64,000 nt of DNA from Pteria penguin. Its lineage: Eukaryota > Mollusca > Bivalvia > Pterioida > Pteriidae. Both the position numbers and the translations under genes were made by a program. The stretch is from contig CM068580.1 in the NCBI GenBank assembly GCA_035048485.1, positions 58,537,483 through 58,601,482 of the forward strand, read 5' to 3'. Of this stretch, positions 39,201-51,200 are shown piece by piece (positions within the stretch are counted from its first letter, which is position 1; each line of letters begins with the position of its first letter). The notes beneath the pieces were generated by a model. The model was not told the origin of the DNA and made no database searches. It saw only the letters and a list, made by a program, of their open reading frames with translations.

Positions 39201-42200
39201 ACATGTAAACAGCTCCTCTTCAATCACTACAGAGATATTAATGACCCAAAGTTCATCAAATGTAAGATACAATTTGGTTATTATTGAATTTTTATTTCTT
39301 GTCAGCAACTTTGCTAATAGTCTGTTATTTGACAAGTGATGGTAAAATATGATAATAGTCAAATAAATACAGAAAACGACATTACAAAAGTATTATTCCA
39401 TTTTAACTGCATTTACGATACTGACTAAGGAGGGTAAATTAAAGTAAGGCGAAACTTTGTTTTTTAATTGGATTACGGATTTTAAAATTCAAAAATAGGG
39501 TCGGTCAGTCGGAAAAAAAAATAAAAAAATACAGAACACTTGAAAACTCAGTTTTTCCAACACTTTAAAACACTCGCGGTTTTTCTGGCCCTCATCTTCA
39601 ATAATGTCAGCCACAATTAAATTGCCCAACAGTATAACTTGGGCCTAATCTTTTCAACATAAGTGTAGTAAATTCTAAATTTTAGGGACATAGACATGTT
39701 TTTGACTGCTTATATTTAATACTAGTAATTTATCTAATTGAAGAAACGAGAAAATACTTTATTTACTTGGGACCCCCTCCTTCATACAATCACTAGTCAC
39801 TATAATGAATTTATTATGGGTGCCGAAACGTCCTAAACGAGTGCCGAATCGTCTCGATTACGGTGCCGAAACATCTTTATCGGTGCCGAAACGTCCATGA
39901 TTCCATCATTCTTGTACCACGTTGGGATTGGAAAATATTGAATTCCTAAAGCAGTGGCTATATACACGACGGTCGTATATATAGCCGGTAGTAGATATGT
40001 ACACGACCGTTGTGTATATAGTCTGTCACAGTCTGTATACACGACGATCGTGTGAATAGCCTGGATGGATATTGAAGACCTAAATCAAAGACCTAAATTC
40101 TAAAATCACAGAGACTTTCTTGGTCCCAATCTGTTGCCCCTGGAGGTTAGTAATTGTGCATACATAGACCATATTTGTTGTAGGCTATTGGCAATACTGA
40201 GGATTTGCAAGATCGTCGTGTATATAGACCATATATGATGTTGTTGGCTATTTGCAAGATCGTCGTGTATATAGACCATATACATGGGCGGATCCAGAAA
40301 TTTTTGTCAGAGTGGGTCCAACCAAAAAAGGGAAATTTATCTCTTAGACGAGGGGGGGGGGGAGGGTCCAACCCCAAAAATGCTCAAATATTACCTTTTT
40401 TTGGTAAAAATTTTCAAATGCCAAGGTGTAGGGGGGGTTCTAGACCCCGGTACCCCCCCTCTGTATCCGCGCATGACATACATGATGCTGTTGGTTATTT
40501 GCACGATCGTCGTGAATATAGACTATAATATCCGTTTTGGTTGGCTATTTACACGATCGGCGTGTATATAGAGACAATATTGGCTAGTTGCACGCGGATG
40601 GTATGGCCTTTCTTCATGCTCATTCAAGTTTCTCTTTTCTTCTTTCCACCTTGTGAGCTTCGGTAAGTCTCGGACTTTTACAATACCAACTTCTTCTTCT
40701 TCGTTGTCGTCTTCTATAAATCCCTCTTGTCATACCAAGGACTTAAGAATTAACAACTTGAAACTTCATAATATACTTATTATGGTTATATTTTTATTTC
40801 ATTTTTTATAATGTATTAAAATGTGATTAATATTTGCTCTAGTTTTGTTATTCGCAAGACCGTCATGTTTATAGAATATTTCCGCGGTTTTAGCTATTCG
40901 CACGATCATCGTGTATATAGAAATTCTTTATGCAGTGGCTATAGTATATACACGACATACGACCGTCGTGTATATAGCCGGTAGTGGCTATATACACGAC
41001 GGTCGTGTATATAGCATCAGCCCATTCCTAACCCGATCTATATTTTAAAATGAAAGTACTTGTGCAATCCGAGAGTTAAGTAATTTTATCAACATTTTAG
41101 TCATATCTTTCATGTTGGTTACCGTAGTTTTATTATTCTTTTATTGCTTATTTTTATTACTGTCGGCGAGAGAAAAAAAAAATTGAAATTTGTATTTTAT
41201 TTTTTTTTTTTTAAGTCAAAAATATACGGTCGGCGGATCCGTAATCCAACTAATAAAAAAACGTTCGCCTAATAAACATCAATCGTTTGGTATGTTTAAA
41301 CAATTTACATGCACCAACCTACCCACTCACTGCAAAAGCAGCGGAATGGACATTCATTTAAAAATTTATAGATAATCCTTCATATATAAAACAGGGGTCT
41401 ATGGGTTTCTAGTGACGAGAGGTCATAAAAATTTTCACACAAAACGTTTTATGGAATAATATGCTGGTATCAAAAATTTTCTAGGTGACAACAAAATATG
41501 TCAGCTGTGCTCTGCCCGTCTGTAAGCGAGCTCAGGTCCTTAAAAGTAGCATTAATGATCATATGATACCTTTAGACAAAACATAACCCTATTTTTTGGA
41601 TAAAACATAACATATGTTTTGTCATCAGCCCAAAGTAAATAAAATACATCTATCTATTGCTTATCAAATTAAGTGCATCAGATGATCAAGGATGTTAATA
41701 TATGAAGATGTATTGTCTGAAATATCAGTCGCAAGTATAGGATTATCTGAGTCTGTGCTTTGGTCTGATATTTTAAATTAAACTTATGTAACAATACCTA
41801 AATAGATAGACCAAAACATGCAGCTACTTCAATATTAACTACATGAAGCTGAGCCTGGTATGAGATTTATTGATGCTATAAGTGACCATGTAACTACTTT
41901 ACACCAACTTGAGTCTCTAGTATCTTATCAAAATCTCAATTTTGGGAATATTTTTTTATAAAACAAAAGTTAATGATTAGATCATGTTTACCTGGAAATA
42001 TCTGGATGTTGAGATTTATGTAGAATGAACGCCTCTCTGATCCGTCTCATTTCTAAATTCATGACTTCATGCTTAGATTATGTATTAATGTCAAAAGTCG
42101 ATGTAAAACACAAAGACATTTCCAAATGAATAATGATGGGTCCTAGTATCGGAAAGTACATATTGATCATGTGACATGCTTATTCCTATCAAAACAGTTG

Positions 42201-45200
42201 ATTTTATGACCATTTTATTGATGTTGGTGTAATGGTACTTACTTTAGCATAACTTAAATTTAATACAAAATGATGAAAGTAAAGATTTGTGATAAAGTAG
42301 CACATTCTTGAATTATGGCAACATAGTAGGGCTGGGATGATTCAAGATTTTTCGATTCGGTTCGGTTTCGATTCACAGACCCTCGATTCGATTTTTTTCG
42401 GTTCGGTTCATTTTGTTTAAAATAAACTATGAAATAACAAGAAAATGATTAATTTAAAACATTACTTAAGGTGAACAACAACTAATAAAAATCAACAACA
42501 AAATGTTACAAAAAATGACTAGATTGTTAATGGATGGTGCTTGAATCATGATGAGTCACAGGTTAAAATTATATAGTTTTTCTGCAAAATGCCTTCTACT
42601 TGGGATATTGTAACGTGATTCAAGTTCTTTAAACCCCTCATTCTCAACAACACTATAAGGTCGCATGTCTTTTGCCAAAAACACACCAATCGATCTTGTA
42701 ATCTTGATATGTCTCGGGGAAGACATAGACAACATCGAAGCCTTTGAAAATTGCTCTCCAATGCGCAACTGACCGGTAGCTGAAACAGTTTTGTTCATCA
42801 TTGATGAACAAAACTGTTTCAGCTATCGGTCAGTCAGATGACATCACCGGCGCCGACGAAATAGAAATGTAATGCTTTCTCTTTAAATGAGCGCTCATAG
42901 AGTTTGTTGAGCCAGTTTTATAAGAAAATGTGGATGCACAATGTTTGCACACAGTTGAATTTTTATCTTCTTTTCCGTCATTTACCGAGAATTTGAAATG
43001 ATCCCAGACTTTAGATCGTTTTCCTATCGACACGGCTATTGTTAAAACGAAAGTAAGAACACTAAATTCTATAACGGAAACCGAACCGAAATCCGGAATT
43101 TCCGAATCGAATCGAACCGAGCGTTCCCCGAACCGCGGTGCACAGAAGATTTCGGTGCACCGCACACCCCTACAACATAGGACTATCCTTTTTCATATAT
43201 TTAAGTATTATATTTATCTTTTGTGTTGGATGTAGTGTAATCATGCACTGCCAAAAAAGGAAAGCGCTAACTCCACTAAAATTATGATCCCACTGAAATA
43301 AGTACGGAATGTGAATGGGTTGATTATTGAAATCAGTAAAATAATATTGCTGTACTGAGAGCTCTGATAATGAATTACTAAAAATTTTTTACAGCTGTCA
43401 TGTGCTTTAGGAGTATGAAGAATAGACATGAGATGTTGATGCCCTATTTGAAAAATGGCTTCAGTCGACAGAGTAAGTAGAATACAGTACTGAAAAATAA
43501 ATACTGTACTAATCTAACTTTTTATCAAACATTGAAAATTAAGATGCATAGTAAATGTATATAAAGAACATTGTTGTAAAATGTGTTAGGGCTTTCATAG
43601 ATCTGAAATGGTTGACATGTATATAAACATACTTACACCATGTTTTGTAAGGTGACAAGAAGGGTTTATTATACTTTGGTCTGTAATTGGAAACTTGATG
43701 TTGTACAGGATATAGATGTAATTGTGTTTGTTTTCTCTTGTCAGTTTTTTGTGATAATAAGAAAACTGTTTTCTATTTTCAAGTACCCAGATTTCATTTA
43801 AATATGCAGTTGAAAGTTTCAATTTATATTCATTTCTGAGAGATTAATTCAATAGGATTTCATAATTCAGTATGTTTAGAATGTTTCCAGGAAAACAGAA
43901 TTATCACAAAAACATATAATTTTTTCCTCTAGATGTCCTTAAAATTGATGTACCTGTTGATGACCTGTGGGATCTATTCGTAAAGGTAAAAAGTAGATAG
44001 TATGACGTACATGAAAATCGTGGAAACTTGTTGGCATAAAGTTTAGTTTACAATACATTCAATTTAGCCTATCAACACCATTATAGTCAAAGTTTTAGTT
44101 AGATATCAGTGTTTTTTTCTTTTCAAAGGTGCTTGCGCCTTTTCACTTGGGAATTATTTGTTCCATTTGCATAATGTTTGGGAAAAATTTAGACAAATTT
44201 GTGGAAAAAACCAATGAAACTTTCAATGGGAAGGGTCCTTATAATGTACCTGATATGAAGAAAAAACCCGCTGGATAAGCAGCTATAGTCAAACTTTGAT
44301 ATCTCAAACACTGATCTCTCAAATACCCGGGATATCTCAAAGTCGAATGTTGGTCCCGAAAAAAATTCTTCATGATATAATTCGCCCCGGATGTATTGAA
44401 CACTGATATGTCGAATACCATGCTTATCTCAAATACATACCCGGTACCTTCATATTTGGCATGTGTGTCTGAAGACATGCACAACCATGATAATATGTCA
44501 CAGATCACTCCACCCTTACTCCAAAGGTGGGGGACCACAATTCTCTGAATTTGCTTGTTTAAAACCTTATCTAAAGGGAAGGATGCCTATAGATTTGAGA
44601 GTTCATATATAAAAAGGCAAGGTCACTACTGGTATTATTTATAGGAGTTATGAAACTTAACTTTGGAAAGCTTTGTTGCTGTTATGAATTAACATGTTCT
44701 ACAAACATGCTCTAGTTAAATTCATACTTCCCTTTGGAGGACTTATCATTTCTTGAATAAAGGCCAAGTGGCTGAAAATTTGTGGACATTGAGTGTTTCT
44801 TGTAACTTATTTAATTCATACTTCCTTTCAAAGGACTTAAGCCGGCGTGGCCTAGTGGTATCGTGCTCGCCTCCTGATCGGGAGGCCGGGGATCGAATCC
44901 CGCTTTGGTCATGCCGGTGTCCTGTCTTTCGGATGAGATAGTAAAAACCAAGGCCCCATGTGGTGGTATACATGGCACGTTAAAGATCCCACACTGCCTG
45001 GGTGGGTCCGTTGCAAAGGTCAAAATTTGTATTCCCCGCATCAGGCAGATGCCGTCACCATATACGTGAAATATTAGTGGTGTGACCTTAAACAAAAATC
45101 AATCAATCAAAGGACTTCTTATCATTTCTATAATTGCTTAGTCTGTATTCTCGATTGACTTGGGGCCAAGTGGTTGTGGGTTCAAGCCAGACTAAGGACA

Positions 45201-48200
45201 CATTAATGTTGTGTCTTTATAATGAGAGGGTGAAAAACGAAGACTGTGTATCATGGTAGATTTTGTCACATAAAGATCACTGAATTATGTTAAGCATGAA
45301 TCAAACATAATATTACACTAAGGGTTATAACACATTGTCGTTGAATATCAATTTTTAAAAAGTGAGCATGTTATTGTTATGAGACATTCATGATGAAAAT
45401 TCTTCAGGTTTTATGAACAGCAATTAAATCTACTAGTTTTAAAGTTACATTTTATAGATTAATACCTGCAACTTGTCAAAAAAGGCAAATCTTACTGTTT
45501 GTAATTAATGAGATGGATACATCACAGTAATAATCAATAACATCTCAGTTTTAAATGTTTCATGAGACATTGAATGTGATGGCATGGTGATTTTTGTTAA
45601 AGATGTGTGAACTGATCATGGAGAAGGAAGATTATGAAGAGTTACTCATTGTAACTGCAATGGGCATGTCCAACCATTACTTCAAAGATGATCCTAGAAA
45701 ATCAAAGGTTAGATTAGTCTTCATTAAATATCAGCTTTCATGAAATGAAGCCATACATTTATATACATGTGCATTTAGTGATATGTTTTGATCTCACCTG
45801 AGCCAAAGGCTCAAGTTTAAAGATTAAAAGTTTAAAGATTTATTAACATGGTGTTTTTTTTTCAAAGATGCCTGTACCTTTTCATTGGGGAATTTTTGCC
45901 CCATTTGCATAATACTAAAAGATAAATGTTTGGGAAAAATTTAGACTAATTTTTTGGAAAAATCAATGAAATTTTCATTTGGAAGGGTCCTTATAACAGA
46001 CTTGATTTGAAGGAAAAAAAACCTACTGTATTCACATTTTTTTAATTTGTCAATTTTACATATACTTGTTATAAATAATTATGTTTCTGTTAGAGTGTTT
46101 CATTTATAGAAATATTAGTAAGTACCAGAGAAAAACCTAATGTTTTACCTTCTGAAAATTTTAAATATAAAAAGGTATAAAAAAAGCATTCTTAGACCTC
46201 CAGTGAGAAGCAGAGAAGCACACTGGTTATAATCAAAGTGTCACAATATCACTAATTTTTGGTCTCTTGATCACTTGATAACGAAAGGCCGAAAATTTGT
46301 GATGCATGTTTTTTTTGTTATTTTTATTAAAAGCTGTGATAGTTGGAATATAGTGACATGCAAATTCAGTATTAAGTAAGAGATCGTATTACTAAGAGAC
46401 AATCCCTCCAACCAGCGATACAAAGAGATTTACAGTGGTATGTATTCCTAAATATCCAGGCTAAAGGAAATTTCCCAGAGTATCTTTCTTCTTTCTTTTT
46501 TCAGCATTTCCCAGAGTATCTTTCTTCTTTCTTTTTTCAGCAAACTGAATTCATGTGTTTATTAGCTTGTATCAAGAGTTGTAAGGAACATTTTGCTTTC
46601 TCCTTTGTCAGAGAAGCTTGCTTAAAGGTAAGTTACTGGATTATATATACGTATATATACATTGCAAGTTGTAGATACATGAAGGTAAAGGAAAATCTCA
46701 GCAAAAAAGGTTTATGATAGCTCAATAACTTTATCAAAATTGATACAGAATCCACCCCCTTTGATAATGCTTATAGGGTAATCCACTCTCAGACTATAAA
46801 ATATGCAATAATTTCAATGTCTGACACAATTTATTCTCGTATTCTGATTCATGAACATTCTTTAGATTATCATTTTACTCTTCAGAAATGTAAGCCGGTG
46901 TGGCCTAGTAGATGAGGTGCTTGGCTCATGACCTAGAGGTCTGGGGCTCGATTCCCGCCCTGGGCACACTGGTGTTCTGTCTTTCAGATAAGACAGTAAA
47001 AATTTAGGTTCCATGTCATGGGTGGGTGCGTTGCAATGGTAGAAATTTCTATGCAATGCATCAGGCAGATGCCATCACCATATACATGAAATAACTGTGG
47101 AGTGACGTAAAACAATAATCAGTCAATCTTTAGAAATGTTGTGAGGGTTGTTTGTTGTTAATGTGTGATATGAAATGAATACTCATGACCCTCTGTCATT
47201 GTAAAATGTAAGTAAAAGTGCTTTTCTCATCAGATTCTTATATAGTTCTTGGATGGATGTAATTTTCATGTTTTGATATAGAGACTTTCAAATGGCTTTC
47301 AGAACATTCATTCAATGCATCTATGAAACTGATTCATAGATGTCAATTACAGTATCCCAAAGATGCCTGCTCACTAAAAATTTGAAATTCTGAATGCAAA
47401 TGTTCAATGTTAATCTGTTAAACATTTGATACTTTACATATTTGGTATCAGCCAGAAAACAGCGACAATATGCAGTTATGGAATTTGTTGAACCAGATCT
47501 TACTGTTGGCTACTGAATCAAGACATAGTAAATTCTGCCTTAGGTATTTACTGTATGTAAGTACACATGTTATCAAGTCACATCTATTTTCCATTTATAT
47601 TTTTATTATTTAACAAAAATTTAGGGTTTGATTTGTTCAAACCAAATGTTGGTCTGTGACTTATACAAGACTGAAGCCGATGTGGGATAAGGTGCTCGGC
47701 TGTTGACCGAGATGTCCTGGGTTTTTTGGGCACACTAGTGTTCTGTCTTTTAGATGAGACAGTAAAAACTGAGGTCCTCTGTCATGGTAGGCATTGCACA
47801 TAAAAGATCCCTCACTGCTTCAGGTGAGCCTGTTGCAAAGGTCTAAATTTCTATACAATGCATCAGGCAGATGCCGTCACCATATACGACAAATAATCAT
47901 GGAGTCACGTAAAACAATCAGTCAGAAGTAAAAGTCTCCTAAAGTTTATGTTCTATTTATTAACTGTTTAAAGGCTAGATTATTAGTTTTTATTATACCC
48001 TCAATAAGATTCTCGAAATTTGATTGGTTGATCATTAAACATTATAATCTACAAATGATCACAATTTGTGCCACTTGATCAGTTAATGACCTCCAAATGA
48101 CTGGTCATTAATATTATAAATAACCGCTGAAATGACTCTTTAAGGAAAACAATATGGCAGACACCGCTTCTGTTGAAAAATAAAATCTGTTTAGAAAACA

Positions 48201-51200
48201 AAAATTAGATAACATCAATTATTTTATGACCAATTTTAGTAAGTACTCTTATGTCTGTGTAATAAACATCTGCTCTTTGTCCTGATCCTATATCTGTATA
48301 ATAAAACAGTAAATAACCCCCAACGAGGTGGATATGGGAAAACAATGACCTCTGGGCCTGGCACCCTCAGTTATGTGACCTGCCCTTGGCATTCAGCCTC
48401 GCTCAGGTCAGACCACTCCGAGTGCCAGGACTTTAGGTTATTATTTCCCCATACGGACCTCGCTGGGAGTTATTTACTGTATAATATCAGCCTTCTTATT
48501 CTATATACAGAGTGACTTTGACCATGTTATCAAAAACGTTTGGTAATTGTTTTGCTAATAACATACAGTCCTAAATTCTATACATTATCATATATTATCA
48601 TCCAATTTAGCATGAGTTTGAGGCATCATTCAGTTTCATTGCTTCCCACTTTGTAATTTCAGTATATATTGGCTGATAATGTATAGAGTTAATAAAAGGT
48701 CTTTATAAGCAGAGTGTCCTGGTATTACCCTTGTTTTCTCTTGACTTTCTCATGTTTGGGTTTGGTCCCTGGTTGGGACCAGTGAGAAGCTCTGAGAGTG
48801 TTACTGTCAAAGGTAGTGGTTGTCGCCAGGGATTCTGGTTTCTTTCCCCAGTAAACACTGGTGATTGCCATGGTGATATAGTCCTGACCTGGCTTTTTAA
48901 TGAAGAAAGTTTAAACTAAATATTCATTAAGAATATTTATATATATTGTAAATAATTTTTTTTCATGTGACATTATTTTCAAGGTCTCTTTGTGTTTTAT
49001 TAGCAAGACATCACTCTACTACAAGCCATATATATCAGTTACCAGCAGGTTTTAATAGTCAGATCAAGGATAGCATGCATTGATTATATAATAGTGTGGA
49101 GTCATATTTATGAAAATGTGTGTAAAATAAATCCATAGGAATCGAAAGCATTTTACAGTAGTTTGATTTTCATCATCAAAACAGTTCTTAATGAGTCGAC
49201 TGTTCAATTAAAGGATCATTTGGTAAGTTTTTGCATGCTGAAACTGGGACATACATTAGAGAATGAGGCACCATCAAATAATAGCACCTATATCAACCAC
49301 TTTATAGTCTTAAGTTCTTTGGAGATTAAAAGTTTTAAGACCTCTCAGTTTGAGTAGCCTGTTTGTCTTTGATCTGTATATATAGAGTATAATTTATATA
49401 TTTTTAAATGTATGTCCTTTAATTGTTCTGTCCTTGTGGTGAGTGGGAAGGGTGGCCCATAAACCAGTTAATCCATAATAAAAAAAATTCCTAGATTCTC
49501 ATCCCTGCCCGCCCCAATTTTTTCACGCCCACAACAATTTTTTTTTTTCAAATTACATTTGGAAAATTATATAGCCAACAAGAAATATTCTGTGTCTTGT
49601 CCGTTTCCCTTATACATATACTGTAAATTGGTTATTATTTGTCGTGTACCAATTTTCGCCATTTTCGTCAGTGCCCTCAATGACAAATTTACGTACTGAC
49701 GAATATGAATACCGTTGACCAAGTAAAGGTGGTTCTGGGGCTTATTATCATACAAGTTCAGTGACATGATTGATCTTTATTGCATCACATAGAAATACAG
49801 CAAAGAAAGTGACAAAGAACATGAACATACTTTATAAAAGATAGTCAGTTCGCTAAAACAGATAAAATCTAAAACCGTGTCAATTTAAATCCCGGCTTCA
49901 AAAGATTGAAAGATTCCTCGTTTGCCAGATCAATTTAGTCATATTCAGTGTCCAATTCCATTCTATAGAAAAATAAAAAATAAAATTCGCTCCCCCCCCC
50001 CTCCCCCCAATTTGTTGAAAAGTTGAATAAGAATTTAGCAATACTTTTATTAATGCCTTAACCACACCAGTTGAGTAGCTAACATTACTTCAATTGACTG
50101 ACGTAAGTTGGTGCCCCAACTGCATTACAATTGATTTTTTTTGTATGTCTTTCTCTGTCTTTATAGTTTGCTTTTTTGTCTGTGATGACATTTGTCAAGT
50201 GGCTGAGTCAGATGTCTTTATGCTTTCTTTTGATCTATAATTGTTGAATGATAACTAAACACTGATCATGTTATATAATAAGTATGAAATGTTCATTCCA
50301 GAAACCTGAGCACATTCCTGTAAGCTTATTGAATGGTCATAATGCATCAATAAGTGGCACATACATGTATGCATTGAGTAAGTATTTTAAATCACATGAA
50401 GAAGTCAGGTGAATGGAATGAAGTCAGAAGTGTATTGTATTCTTTGATACCTTTATAACCTATTTCATATAATGTTGAATCATTATCAGCTTTTAAATTA
50501 TAATCAGAATTGAATAGGGGTCTGAAAATTGTTATTTTGCAATGATTTATTCAAATTATGTAATATTATAGAATAATTCCAATATTTTACATATGATGCT
50601 TATAAGGATTCCACACATGTTGGGTTTAAGTTTTAACCAATGTGCCTGAAATGTGAAATACATACTGCTCATAAGATATATGTTGGATGATTCTGACAAA
50701 CAGTGTGTTTGCTGGTAAGATTTTGGACTCATTGTATCACTTGTATTATGTTTTACAGGTGAATATGTATCAGTGTTTCGTGAAAGGCCAGATATTCCAA
50801 TGGTCCATCTGTGTATAGGATTGACATTTATTCAACTTGCGGGACAGAAGTTTTCAGCTAGAAAACACCATCTTCTTGCACAGGTACAAACATTGCACCT
50901 TAGAATTGTAAAAGAAAAAGAAAAAAAGAAAATAAAAAAGAAACAGGGAAAAAAAACCCCCAAAAGAACCAAAAAAAACCCCCAAAACCAACTCAATATT
51001 GAAGGTCTGAATGTAACACATATGTGAATGGTTGATAAAGATAATGAGTTACTGAATTAGTATTTTTTCTTGGATAAAGACTTTTACATTGTATTTAGAT
51101 TTCAGTGAAAATATGTACAAATAGAGAGAATACTGGTTTGATACTTACTTGGCAGTTTTTCATACCAGTTCTTTTGTTATGAAGTATGGTTTTTAACCAA

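Larger units (their letters stand above)
42327..43172 (-). mobile_element. Internally deleted hAT element with 8-bp target-site duplication
   Basis: Ends TAGGGCTGGGATG and, reverse-complemented, TAGGGGTGTGCGG, as in hAT elements. A perfect duplication CAACATAG lies at 42319-42326 and 43173-43180. Subterminal GATTCGGTTCGGTTTCGATTC is mirrored by CGAATCGAATCGAACCG at the other side. It holds broken transposase pieces only. GTF3C3 intron 15. Confidence 0.92.

Noticed and set aside
50773..51027. 84-codon frame running past GTF3C3 exon 22
   Set aside because: The exon ends at the CAG|GTACAA donor (50883). The lysine-rich extension is translated A-rich intron.
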